DNA of 64,000 nucleotides from CBDCVN01 sp965223585 (GCA_965223585.1 CBDCWW010000023.1:186001-250000), one strand, 5' to 3'. Shown: positions 25,128 through 34,224, numbered from the stretch's first letter. A program made the numbers and translations. The notes: a model not told the origin generated them from the letters alone.

Positions 25128-25206
25128 GGGTGACCCAAGATTTTTCTTGCACACTATAAAACTTCTTTCTGCATAAAGTTTCAACAAAAAGGAAGGAAAT
25201 AAAGTA

Positions 25207-26292
25207 ATGAAAAGAATACACAAACTAATTCTAAGTGGAGCTTTAGTACTAGCAGTAGGCATTATTGCTGTGGCGATAAACATTCCTAATACATTTGTTG
25301 ATGGCACACCAATAAGTGCTTCGGATATGAACCAGAACTTTAGAGTGATTCAAAGGGATTTGAATAGAAATGTAGTACGAATTGATCCAAATAATGGCTA
25401 TGCTCTTGTCAAAGGTCTATACGCTAAAAATCCAAATAACCCAAGTGCAAATTTCAATTTTGATTGGCTGAATGATGTTCCTCGCCTTAGGGTGGGAGGA
25501 ACCGGAGTCGGTTCTAAGACAGGCTTAGATATTCAAACTCAAGGTAACAGAAGCCTTATGCGACTTAACTATGATGGTACTGTAGATATCAAAGATTTAC
25601 TGGTTAGGGGTAGTATTAATGGTATTAGGCATGGTGGTGATTTTAATGATTTTAGATTGTATACTAGTAGTGCCTTATTTATGAGTGATCTGGGCTCAAT
25701 AGGTAAAGAATTAATAATTCAGAATCGTAATGGTGCAAACATTCAAGCCAGTAATTTCACATTTGTCACCTTCAGCCCTAGCCCGGGCCAGCTTCCGCAT
25801 GATTTTCTTTTCACAAATGAGGGGGATATAAAGGCTGACGGGAATGTCTATGCTGATTCTTTTATCACAAGAGGTGCAGACTTATCTGAACCCTTTGACA
25901 TAACCAGTACTAAACAGTTAGAACCCGGTATGGTAGTGTCCATAGATCCCAAAGAACCCGGAAAGCTACAAGTTTCAACAGAAGCCTATGATCGTAAGGT
26001 AGTAGGAATAATTAGTGGAGCTGGTGGAGTAAAGACCGGAATTATTTTAAAACAAGAAGATGTTGGACTTGACGGTGAATACCCTGTAGCACTCACAGGT
26101 CGTGTTTATGCTTGGGCAGATGCTTCCCACGGTGCTATAGAACCCGGGGATCTGCTAACTACCTCGGAAACACCCGGCTATACTATGAAAGTCGATGACC
26201 ACTCACAAGCCTTAGGGGCTACTATCGGCAAAGCTATGAGTTCCTTAGACGAGGGTCAGGGGCTAGTACTGGTGTTAGTAGCACTACAGTAA
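25207..26292 (+). CDS. Signal-anchored fibre-like protein C
   Basis: 361 residues. The first 130 or so residues are almost identical to protein A, including NNGYALVKGLYAKNP and the RVGGTGVGSKTG repeat. A unique centre (about 140-215, DFNDFRLYTSSALFMSDLGS) is followed by the shared C-terminal module (from residue about 218). Only one RVGG repeat is present. GGAAGG lies upstream of the ATG in the leader CAACAAAAAGGAAGGAAA. Followed by a dispersed repeat and the large lipoprotein gene. Confidence 0.75.
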   Translation: MKRIHKLILSGALVLAVGIIAVAINIPNTFVDGTPISASDMNQNFRVIQRDLNRNVVRIDPNNGYALVKGLYAKNPNNPSANFNFDWLNDVPRLRVGGTGVGSKTGLDIQTQGNRSLMRLNYDGTVDIKDLLVRGSINGIRHGGDFNDFRLYTSSALFMSDLGSIGKELIIQNRNGANIQASNFTFVTFSPSPGQLPHDFLFTNEGDIKADGNVYADSFITRGADLSEPFDITSTKQLEPGMVVSIDPKEPGKLQVSTEAYDRKVVGIISGAGGVKTGIILKQEDVGLDGEYPVALTGRVYAWADASHGAIEPGDLLTTSETPGYTMKVDDHSQALGATIGKAMSSLDEGQGLVLVLVALQ

Positions 26293-26356
26293 ACTTGAAA
26301 AAAATTTACTATGAGTAAAGAAATTCAGATAAGTAACAGCCTTATCAACGTAAGGA

Positions 26357-26463
26357 ATGTCATCCTGAGCCCTTCGCGTTGCTCTAGGGTAAATTATGCG
26401 AGGGATCTCCCATGCGTTAACACCCTCAGAGATTCTTCATAGCTATGCTTCTCAGAATAACAT
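26357..26463. repeat. Dispersed TGTCATCCTGAG / CTCAGAATAACAT repeat
   Basis: Starts ATGTCATCCTGAGC and ends CTCAGAATAACAT, with GCGTTAACACC and GAGATTCTTC inside. It is in inverted relation to the 6818 copy. Confidence 0.65.
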
Positions 26464-26575
26464 GTTTACAAAGGGGCTTCCCTCTAGAGAAGAAACTTTT
26501 CTAGAGCACCATATAAAAAGAAAGCAAATTGTACTAGCTTTAAGCTAAGAACCAAAAAACTGTAGGAGAAAAGAA

Positions 26576-29479
26576 ATGCAAAACAAGCAAAAATACCTAA
26601 TTTACATAGTAAGCATGGTAATAAGCTTATTAACCCTAGTTGCATGCAACAAGGCTACAAAGCCCACACCAACAGAAGAAACAAATCAACAAGTACCAGG
26701 AGAGCCAAACCAACAAGTATCAATATATAGCAGTGAAGACCTAGCAAAAGCAAACCCAGTAAAAATACTATCAGAGGAAGAAATAGAAGGAGAAGACCTA
26801 AATAACGGAGAAATGAATATAGAACTACCAGAACCAGAAGAGGAAGAAGAAAGCGACCTAGAAACGCAAGCAGTACTAAACGGACTAATTGGCTTCATGG
26901 CATACTATAGGACAAAGGGAACAACATACCAAATATGGAAATATAATCAAGCAACAAATGTAAAAACCCAAATAAGTAACACCACAGAAGAAGTACAATC
27001 AGTAGCAATAACAAGAGATGGAAATATAGTAGTAGCCAGCATAAAGAATGCCAATGGCTTCTTTGACATATATGCTTTTGATAACACAGGCGGACCACCA
27101 ACAAACCTAACAAACACAAATAATAAAGATGAAAAAGACGTGTCAATAACAAAAGATGGCACAAAGATAGTGTGGTCAGGACCAGATAATAGCGGGGCAA
27201 TAAAAGTCAAAATCTGTGAATATAACGCAACAGCAAAAACATGCGCAATAAGTAAGCTATCAAGGAAAAAGCAAAGTCAAGCGAGCATAACAGCAAATGG
27301 AAGATACATACTATTAATAAGAGAGCTAAGCAACGGAAAGAACAGAATACTGATTTATGACATAATAAATAACACGTACAAAACAGTAATAACAAAGACG
27401 AAGCAACTAAGCCATCCAAGCGGGAATAATGAAGGAACAAAGGTAATGTATATAGAAATAAGAAACGGGAAACAGTATATAAAAATAAAAGACCTAAAGA
27501 CAAATCAAATAACAACAGAACTAAAAAGTGGGACAGTAAATCACACACATATAAGTTCTGATGGGAGATACTATGTATATGATATACAAGCAGGAAGCTT
27601 TAAGAGGGTATTTAGTAGAGAAGTAGGAACAAGCCAAAAAGCAAAAGCAGGAATAGGGAACTTCAATTATGAAGGGGCATATCTACAGACATGTCCTGCA
27701 GCTATCAATATACCTGATGCTAACTTAGAAGCAAAAATCAGAGCTGCACTAAGTAAACCCACTGGAGACATAAGTTGTACTGATATGGAGAGCTTGACGT
27801 TTTTGAAGGCTAGAAACGCCAGCATTACTGACCTAACAGGTTTAGAGTATGCTACGAACCTCACAAACCTTACCATTTATAAGAGCAACATAAGTGATAT
27901 TAGTCCTATAGCAAATCTGACCAGCCTCACAAGACTCAACCTTAGTGAAAACAACATAAGTGATATTAGTCCTGTAGCAAATTTGACTGACCTCACAAGC
28001 CTCTACCTCGATGGAAACAACATAAGTGATATAAGTCCTATAGCAAACCTGACTGACCTCACAAACCTTTCCTTTGGTGAAAACAACATAAGTGATATAA
28101 GTCCTATAGCAAATCTGACTGACCTCACAGGCCTTTTCCTTGATGGAAACAACATAAGTGATATAAGTCCTATAGCAAATCTGATTGACCTCGTATACCT
28201 TTACCTTGATGGAAACAACATAAGTGATATTAGTCCTATGCCAGATCTGACTAGAGGGGCCTACGAACTTAACTTTGGATCCAACAGTATAACTGATATC
28301 ACACCTATTCAAGATTTAGCTTACCATAGATATTTGGATGGTCTTGAGGGTTTTAGTGTTAGTAGAAATTGTTTAAAAATTGATGCAGTACCTAATAAAG
28401 GCATTCTGGCAGTATTTGAACGTAAGATTCTTGATAATTTTGAGGGGTTGTACTTCTTTAGCCACAACAATCCAAAAACAGGTTGTCCAACCGTTACCCA
28501 AAGTTCTAGCGTAACAAACTTTGACCTACCTGCAGCCACTTATGATGCAACAGAAGACTGGAGCTTCACGGGTGTTGCTGGTGACTTCACGCATTACTCA
28601 ACAGGAGGTCGATTTAATGGTTTCATAGAAGCAGCTGATCGAGGTAGTGATGATTGGTACTGGCTAGCACCTGAACAATACCATGGTGATGCCAGTGATT
28701 ATTCAGGGGGATTACTTAGTTACTGGATTAAACAAAGTAATACCAACGGCCCATTTGTTATTGATGACATAATCATGACTGGTGGTGGCACTACTCTAAC
28801 TTATCGTTTTGATAACTCTAACCCCGGTAATAATTGGACTTACTATGCTGTAAACCTTAGAGAGCACGGTTGGAAGAAAGGAAGCAGTCCTGCTAGTGCA
28901 AGTGACATGGCAAACGTATTGGCTGACTTAACCTCACTGAAAATAAGAGGAGATTACTATTTTGGCTATCTTCGCATTAATGACAAATCTGGGTTGGACA
29001 GTGTAGCTATACAAAGAGGTTACTCGCGTAGTCCACGTATTCCTCCACTAGCCATTCCAGATAACAGTCCAGCAGGAGTAAGTGACTCCATAACAATTAC
29101 AGATACAGGCAGCGTAAGAGACCTGAACGTGCAGCTAGATATTACTCACACTTATATGAATGATTTAATAATTACTTTAGAGCATGTTGCTACTAACACA
29201 ACTGTTACATTGATTAATCGACCTAGAAGTGCCAGCAACTTAAGTTGTTCTGGTAATAACATTAACAACATTCTATCTGACAATGCGATTTTATCTGCCA
29301 ATACAAACTGCTCACGCTCTACTACACCTGCTTATCTAGCAAACACTATTTACCAATCAGTTGGTGACCTAAGTGATTTTAACAATGAAAACCTAACTGG
29401 TGAATGGAAACTTACCATAAGTGATAATGCTGCTTTAGACACAGGAACATTAAACAGTTGGAGTTTGTTCTTTAAGTAA
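26576..29479 (+). CDS. Mosaic surface lipoprotein: propeller, LRR, laminin B-like and P-domain
   Basis: 967 residues. Lipobox LVAC is near residue 24, then an acidic linker (35-95). Residues 95-360 are TolB-like blades related to the 20778 lipoprotein. Residues about 365-580 are internalin-type leucine-rich repeats of 22 residues (NNISDISPIANLTDLTSLYL and variants, about six units). Residues about 640-810 resemble a laminin B/IV domain (WSFTGVAGDFTHYSTGG, LSYWIKQS, YYAVNLREHGWKK). Residues about 825-967 form a proprotein-convertase P-domain (IPDNSPAGVSDSI, DLNVQLDITHTYMNDLIITL, LTGEWKLTISDNAALDTGTL). All are binding modules of surface adhesins. The first 1.1 kb is markedly ATA/CTA/ACA-rich, while the rest is not, suggesting a fusion. 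SD TAGGAGA precedes the ATG. Confidence 0.85.
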   Translation: MQNKQKYLIYIVSMVISLLTLVACNKATKPTPTEETNQQVPGEPNQQVSIYSSEDLAKANPVKILSEEEIEGEDLNNGEMNIELPEPEEEEESDLETQAVLNGLIGFMAYYRTKGTTYQIWKYNQATNVKTQISNTTEEVQSVAITRDGNIVVASIKNANGFFDIYAFDNTGGPPTNLTNTNNKDEKDVSITKDGTKIVWSGPDNSGAIKVKICEYNATAKTCAISKLSRKKQSQASITANGRYILLIRELSNGKNRILIYDIINNTYKTVITKTKQLSHPSGNNEGTKVMYIEIRNGKQYIKIKDLKTNQITTELKSGTVNHTHISSDGRYYVYDIQAGSFKRVFSREVGTSQKAKAGIGNFNYEGAYLQTCPAAINIPDANLEAKIRAALSKPTGDISCTDMESLTFLKARNASITDLTGLEYATNLTNLTIYKSNISDISPIANLTSLTRLNLSENNISDISPVANLTDLTSLYLDGNNISDISPIANLTDLTNLSFGENNISDISPIANLTDLTGLFLDGNNISDISPIANLIDLVYLYLDGNNISDISPMPDLTRGAYELNFGSNSITDITPIQDLAYHRYLDGLEGFSVSRNCLKIDAVPNKGILAVFERKILDNFEGLYFFSHNNPKTGCPTVTQSSSVTNFDLPAATYDATEDWSFTGVAGDFTHYSTGGRFNGFIEAADRGSDDWYWLAPEQYHGDASDYSGGLLSYWIKQSNTNGPFVIDDIIMTGGGTTLTYRFDNSNPGNNWTYYAVNLREHGWKKGSSPASASDMANVLADLTSLKIRGDYYFGYLRINDKSGLDSVAIQRGYSRSPRIPPLAIPDNSPAGVSDSITITDTGSVRDLNVQLDITHTYMNDLIITLEHVATNTTVTLINRPRSASNLSCSGNNINNILSDNAILSANTNCSRSTTPAYLANTIYQSVGDLSDFNNENLTGEWKLTISDNAALDTGTLNSWSLFFK
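27880..28260 (+). repeat. Tandem 66-bp LRR-encoding DNA repeats
   Basis: About six units beginning AACAACATAAGTGATAT, with high nucleotide identity between units, lie within the 967-residue lipoprotein gene. The repeat number could change by slippage or recombination. Confidence 0.8.
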
Positions 29480-29896
29480 AGGTTGTCTGAGCTGTGGTTA
29501 ATTTGATTATGGTGATTTTCTTGATTGTTTATTGCCAAGTCACAAACCCTAGAAGTTTGCCATGCGTACTGGCACTAAACTTAGTGCTACCAAAATAACT
29601 CACAACTCTGCTGTTACCTAGACAAGAGACGCATAATGTCACAGGCACAAATATTATTACGTCAAGCCTAATTTAGGAGCAAGTTTCAGCAAAAGAAAGG
29701 GAATACTGGTATTAGTAGTACTACACAACAGTCCTAACCAAGTACAAACCTATAATTAGTCATTAGCAGTAACAACAAGACAGCAGCCGGTAACTGGAGG
29801 GTTCAGGGTACAGGAAGGAAAAGAAGCAGATGAAGAAATTGCTGCGAGTATAGGCAAGCTGGATGCTGTTTTAGCAACCATGAAAGGAGATATATT
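29480..29896. other. Intergenic region between surface lipoprotein genes
   Basis: Apart from the collapsed fibre remnant it contains an open but start-less stretch of about 40 codons before 29897 (EADEEIAASIGKLDAVLA in frame), possibly the tail of a lost gene. No other feature was recognised. Confidence 0.4.
29684..29727 (+). pseudogene. Collapsed remnant of a fibre-family gene
   Basis: The leader TTTCAGCAAAAGAAAGG of the fibre genes is joined directly to TACTGGTATTAGTAGTACTA, which is the last coding segment of the family (compare 25018-25040). Everything between is deleted. Confidence 0.6.
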
Positions 29897-31165
29897 ATGT
29901 TTCGTTTAGTGTTTTTTATCATCCTACTTTTTTCCTTAGTTGCTTGTACTAAGGTTGTAGAAGTCCCTGTCTCTGTCACAGAAACTGATCCTACTGAAGA
30001 CCCTATCTTTTCTACTCTTGATTTTGCAACACCGCAGGATGACTCTGGGCTTGGTTTAGCTGTTAATGGTAGCAATCTTTATGTGGTAGGCTATACAGAA
30101 GGAGATCTTGATGGCACAAATCTAGGGGGGGCTGATGCGATTTTAAGACGTTACAATGGCTTAAAATTATGGGGTTTGCAATTTGGAACCAAATCTGGAG
30201 ACTATTCTATAAAAGTTGCTACTGACAGTAATGGTTATGTTTATGTATTAGGGCGCACTGTTGGTACACTTGGCTTTCAGGTGGGTTCTAGTGATATCTT
30301 TTTAGTAAAGTTCAATAAAGATGGTAAGCTATTGTGGGGTAAGCAGTTTGGGACTAAAGATTATGATCAGCCTACTGATTTAGCTATTGATAGTAATGAC
30401 CGTATATACATCCTCAGTGATGAGGGTGCTGACAACTTTGCCATTAGAAAGTTCCGTTCCAACGGCAAACTACTTAAAACTCGGTTTGTTACTTTAAACA
30501 ACCGTCCAGATCTTACTCCTAAAGCTATTACAGTAGATAGTCTAAACAACTTGATTGTTTTAACTAATTGGGATAATAGTGGCAATTCCAAGAACGATGA
30601 TATTAGACTTTTCAAGTACAACAGTAATCTGAATCAGCTTTGGGAAAAGGCTTATAGTACGTCTAATTCTGACATTGCCTATGACATCGTTACAGACAGC
30701 AAAAACAATATTTACTTCACGCTTCGAATAATTGCTGTAGGCAAACAAGCACACGTTATTAAAAAGGCCCCAACTGGAGCTACACTTTACTCTAAACGCT
30801 TAGAAGACGGTGCTACAATTACTGTTCCTATAGGTATAGCCAGTGATGACGCTGATAGTATCTATATTATTGGGTACACTGAGGGTTCTTTTTCTGGCTT
30901 TGCTAATGCTGGGGATGTTGACACTGTGGTTTTCAAGTACACCAGTGGTGGCACCAAACGATGGGTTACTCAGTTTGGTATTAATAATTATGGTTCGGCA
31001 CGTGACGATTTTGCTAATGATGTTGCAGTTAGTGGTTCGGTTTACATTACAGGATATACACGTGGCTACTTGTTGTCAGGTGGTGCTACTAGCTATGGTG
31101 GTAGGGATGCCTACGTTGCACAACTTAACAAGAAGAATGGAACTATTTTAGGAGTAGATCAGTAA
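29897..31165 (+). CDS. SBBP-repeat beta-propeller lipoprotein
   Basis: 422 residues, paralogous to the minus-strand lipoprotein at 8707. Signal with lipobox LVAC at about residue 17. Blades are marked by NGSNLYVVGYTEGDLDG, DSNGYVYVLGRT, DSNDRIYILSDE and DSLNNLIVLTNW, and WG-QFGTK strands recur. It ends TILGVDQ, as the 8707 protein ends ILGVDQ. SD AAAGGAG precedes the ATG. It sits between the collapsed fibre remnant and fibre gene D, repeating the lipoprotein-then-fibre order seen at 20.7 and 26.5 kb. Confidence 0.87.
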   Translation: MFRLVFFIILLFSLVACTKVVEVPVSVTETDPTEDPIFSTLDFATPQDDSGLGLAVNGSNLYVVGYTEGDLDGTNLGGADAILRRYNGLKLWGLQFGTKSGDYSIKVATDSNGYVYVLGRTVGTLGFQVGSSDIFLVKFNKDGKLLWGKQFGTKDYDQPTDLAIDSNDRIYILSDEGADNFAIRKFRSNGKLLKTRFVTLNNRPDLTPKAITVDSLNNLIVLTNWDNSGNSKNDDIRLFKYNSNLNQLWEKAYSTSNSDIAYDIVTDSKNNIYFTLRIIAVGKQAHVIKKAPTGATLYSKRLEDGATITVPIGIASDDADSIYIIGYTEGSFSGFANAGDVDTVVFKYTSGGTKRWVTQFGINNYGSARDDFANDVAVSGSVYITGYTRGYLLSGGATSYGGRDAYVAQLNKKNGTILGVDQ

Positions 31166-31265
31166 GGGGGATTTAGGGGGATTTCCCTCAGAGATCCAAC
31201 CTTAAATAAAAGTAGGCAGAAGGCCAGTTAAAGTAAAATTCTAGCAAAAAGAAAGGAAAAAGATT

Positions 31266-31850
31266 ATGAAAAGGATACACAAACTAATTCTAAGTGGAGC
31301 TTTAGTACTAGTAGTAGGCATTGTTGCAGTAGCAGTAAACATTCCCAATACATTTGTTGATGGCACACCAATAAGTGCTTCGGATATGAACCAAAACTTT
31401 AGAGTTATTCAAAGGGATTTGAATAGAAATGTAGTACGAATTGATCCAAATAATGGCTATGCTCTAGTTAAAGGTCTATACGCTAAAAACCCAAGTAACC
31501 CAAGTGCAAATTTCAATTTTGATTGGTTGAATGATGTTCCTCGCCTTAGGGTGGGAGGAACCGGAGTCGGTTCTAAGACAGGCTTAGACATTCAGACACA
31601 AGGTGACAGAAGCCTTATGCGACTTCACTATGATGGTACGGTAGAAATTAAGAATTTGCAGGTTAATGATACTGGTACTGTTGATGGTACTATAAAGTTT
31701 AGAGACTTTGAGAATACTGAAGAACACTTTTCAACAATTACTCAGTCTTGGGAGGAATTGAAATTCACAAGTATAGGGGGAGTTATGAGCTTTATAGTAG
31801 GTTCAACCCAACTGCTTTTAAGTAGTGGTATAGATGTCCAGATAAATTCT
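31266..31850 (+). pseudogene. Fibre-like protein D, 5' part, interrupted by an IS630-like element
   Basis: The first 130 or so residues are nearly identical to proteins A and C (anchor, FVDGTPISASDMNQNF, RVGGTGVGSKTG repeat). A unique centre follows (FRDFENTEEHFSTITQSWEE). The frame then runs into the transposon end and stops at 31880. The truncated product would keep the anchor and one repeat but lose the C-terminal module, which is found intact at 33200-33667. Confidence 0.85.
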
Positions 31851-33144
31851 TTCCCTAAAGTAGGGAAAATAATGCCATGATAATCCCAATAATAACCCAA
31901 AGGAGATTGATCATGGCAAATAATGATAACAAACAAAAACTAGAAGAACTAAAAATACTACGTCGTCGGTATAAAAAGGGAAACAATGCTGATGCCTTAC
32001 TACGCACTCAAGCCCTTATAGCTCTGTACTCAGGCAAAGATATTAAGCTTGTAGCAGAGATGTTTGGCGTTTCAGTAAAAACAGTAAGAAACTGGCGAAA
32101 AAAGTTTGAAAAATCGCTTAGTTTAGAAGATGAACAAAGAACTGGTAGACAACCTAAACTTTCTAAAGAGCAACTGGAGCTAATCAAGAAGGTAATCACA
32201 GAGTTTAATCAACAAGTTTGGATTGCTAGAAAGGTCTTTATCCTTATCGAAAGCCTTTTTGGAATATGTTTTTCAGTAAAGTATCTACCAGAGCTTCTAA
32301 GGAAACTAGGATTAAGTTTTAATAAAGCAGTACATTTGTTGTATAGAAAGAATGAAGAGAAGAGGCGAAAGTGGATACAAGAAACACTACCAAAGCTGTA
32401 CGAAGACCAGATAAAAGCAGGGTGGAGGATATTTTACCAAGATGAAGTAGGGTTCCAAACGCAGGGGACACTAACGAGCACATGGGGGCTGGTAGGAGAA
32501 AAAGTAGAGATCAAGAACTATGGCAGACATGGAAGAGTGAACTTGATAGGGGCATTAGAGTTAGGGACAGGAGAGTTCCATGGGGTGCTAACAAAGTTTA
32601 AGGTAAATGCGCAGAGGTTTAGAAGGTTTATCTGTCATATGAAAAGGGAGATGAGGGAAGCAAAAATAATGCTTATATGTGACAATGCACCATTTCACAG
32701 GGCAAAGTGGTTACAAGAGTGGGCAAAGAGGAACTCAAAATGGTTGAGGTTAGAATTTCTACCAGGATATTCACCAGACTTCAATCCAATAGAACGTTTA
32801 TGGAAGTACATAAAGAAGGAATACATACACAATAAATGCTGGGGAACGCAAGCAGACCTAAAGAAGCATTTAGAGGTGGTGGTACAGGAGATACCAATGA
32901 AAGTAGAGGAAACCAAGGGAGTAATGAAGAAAGAGATAAAAAGGTTGAGGGAGGCATTTGAGTTTTATAAAACACCAGTGCCAGAAGAGCTAATGATTTG
33001 AGTAGTGGTTTAGGGGGAAAGTAAGCAAGTTTGGCATAAGTTTATAGTTCATTTAGCAAAGAAGATTACATTGGGCAGTAGGTATTTTATTGCTTAAAAA
33101 GCATTGATTTTTGGTAGTTTTTCCTATTTTCTTCCTCTTTTGGA
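31851..33144 (+). mobile_element. IS630-like insertion sequence (ends approximate)
   Basis: The element splits fibre gene D. Imperfect inverted ends are visible: left TTCCCTAAAGTAGGGAAAAT and right, read inward, TTCCAAAAGAGGAAGAAAAT. IS630/Tc1 elements target TA; the exact TA duplication was not resolved, so the ends may be off by about 30 bp. Confidence 0.75.
31913..33001 (+). CDS. IS630-family transposase
   Basis: 362 residues from the ATG at 31913, chosen because AAAGGAG precedes it (the upstream ATG at 31877 lies in the IS end). N-terminal HTH (DIKLVAEMFGVSVKTVRNWR), a linker HTH (VKYLPELLRKLGLS), and the DDE domain with Asp in FYQDEVGFQTQGT, Asp in IMLICDNAPFH and Glu in LPGYSPDFNPIERLWKYIKK. 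All three catalytic residues are present, so it appears functional. Confidence 0.93.
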   Translation: MANNDNKQKLEELKILRRRYKKGNNADALLRTQALIALYSGKDIKLVAEMFGVSVKTVRNWRKKFEKSLSLEDEQRTGRQPKLSKEQLELIKKVITEFNQQVWIARKVFILIESLFGICFSVKYLPELLRKLGLSFNKAVHLLYRKNEEKRRKWIQETLPKLYEDQIKAGWRIFYQDEVGFQTQGTLTSTWGLVGEKVEIKNYGRHGRVNLIGALELGTGEFHGVLTKFKVNAQRFRRFICHMKREMREAKIMLICDNAPFHRAKWLQEWAKRNSKWLRLEFLPGYSPDFNPIERLWKYIKKEYIHNKCWGTQADLKKHLEVVVQEIPMKVEETKGVMKKEIKRLREAFEFYKTPVPEELMI

Positions 33145-33667
33145 AAAAAGGGAAAAGATTTTTCTGGGTAACTATAAGTATTGGATTTTGGGTGCGGATC
33201 TCGTGGTTGCGGATGGGTATGTCAAAGCTGATTCTTTTATAACAAATGGTGCAGACTTATCTGAATCCTTTGACATAACCAGTACTAAACAGCTAGAGCC
33301 CGGTATGGTAGTGTCCATCGACCCCAAAGACCCCGGCAAACTACAAGTTTCTACAGAAGCCTATGACCGTAAGGTAGTAGGCATAATTAGTGGAGCTGGT
33401 GGAGTAAAGACCGGAATTATTTTGAAACAAGAAGATGTTGGACTTGACGGTGAATACCCTGTAGCACTCACTGGTCGTGTTTATGCTTGGGCAGATGCTT
33501 CCCATGGTGCTATAGAACCCGGGGATCTGCTAACTACTTCTGAAACCCCCGGCTACGCTATGAAAGTCAGTGACCACTCACAATCACAGGGTGCTACCCT
33601 CGGAAAAGCTATGAGTTCCTTAGATGAAGGTCAGGGTTTAGTGCTAGTACTAATAGCTCTACAATAG
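33145..33667 (+). pseudogene. Fibre-like protein D, 3' part
   Basis: Contains the full conserved C-terminal module (SFITNGADLSESFDITSTK, KVVGIISGAGGVKTG, PVALTGRVYAWADAS, ending LVLIALQ), reading straight through from the IS end. There is no start codon with an SD, so it is probably not translated separately. One difference from the other copies is Ser for Pro in GADLSES. The high conservation implies the disruption is recent. Confidence 0.85.
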
Positions 33668-33702
33668 ATAAGCCTACTCTCCTTTGCTTTGGAGAATGCC
33701 CT

Positions 33703-33735
33703 GAACTTCGGAGGTTTTGGAAACCTCGGAGGTTT
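33703..33735. repeat. CCTCGGAGG palindromic repeat, copy 3
   Basis: GAACTTCGGAGGTTTT and AAACCTCGGAGGTTTC lie 36 bp past the fibre D stop, the same element as at 13155 and 25094. Confidence 0.7.
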
Positions 33736-33822
33736 CATGTAATAGAGAAAATTTTGCTAATAAATGTTTGATTTGGGGTGAGAGTAATCAACTATTTAAA
33801 ATGCTTTGTCAACTTACTGAAT

Positions 33823-34224
33823 CTATGGAAAAAGTCCTAGAATCATCCATTGTTGTCGTGCAATCTTCTGTGTTTGACTATTCATTTCAAGCCTTGTTAC
33901 CGTTACTCTGCCGATAGCAGTGGTACCTTCGATCTCTCCACTAATTTTATTAACTCGGAAATGATTATTCCAAGCATGTTCTCGTGATGAAAGAGTTTGA
34001 AATATTTTCTTTTCTAGCAGGTCAAATCCATCAATTTGAGTTCCTTTACGAAGGTTACATGAACGACATGCTAGAGCCCAATTATGTTCAGCATCCATGC
34101 CTGCTCGTGATATTGGTATAATGTGTTCAACTTCAAAAGGAAAATTGAAGATTACCTCAGGTGCATGGCAATATTCACACCTATGACTTGCCCTTTGTGC
34201 TACTTGCCTGTAGCGTGGATTCAC
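33823..34224 (-). CDS. HNH endonuclease family protein
   Basis: 133 residues with a complete HNH motif: CEYC (zinc), FEVEHIIPISRAG (catalytic His), NWALACRSCNLRKGT (Asn and second CxxC). HNH proteins are metal-dependent DNA nucleases found in mobile elements, defence and phages. The gene overlaps the upstream gene by 4 bp (ATGA), indicating translational coupling. I recall similar HNH plus small-partner pairs in cyanobacteria and other phyla, but no known function. Confidence 0.88.
   Translation of the reverse strand: MNPRYRQVAQRASHRCEYCHAPEVIFNFPFEVEHIIPISRAGMDAEHNWALACRSCNLRKGTQIDGFDLLEKKIFQTLSSREHAWNNHFRVNKISGEIEGTTAIGRVTVTRLEMNSQTQKIARQQWMILGLFP

Noticed and set aside
26895..27548. Leu/Cys-rich minus-strand ORFs that look like membrane proteins
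   Set aside because: They are antisense to the A-rich first part of the lipoprotein gene; the apparent hydrophobicity comes from T-rich antisense codons.
27880..28260. Regular direct repeats resembling a CRISPR array
   Set aside because: The 66-bp period is in frame and encodes leucine-rich repeats; there are no distinct spacers and no cas genes.
27842..28312. 156-residue minus-strand ORF with repeated TYITYVVSIK units
   Set aside because: It is the antisense shadow of the LRR repeats of the 967-residue lipoprotein; its repetitiveness comes from those DNA repeats.
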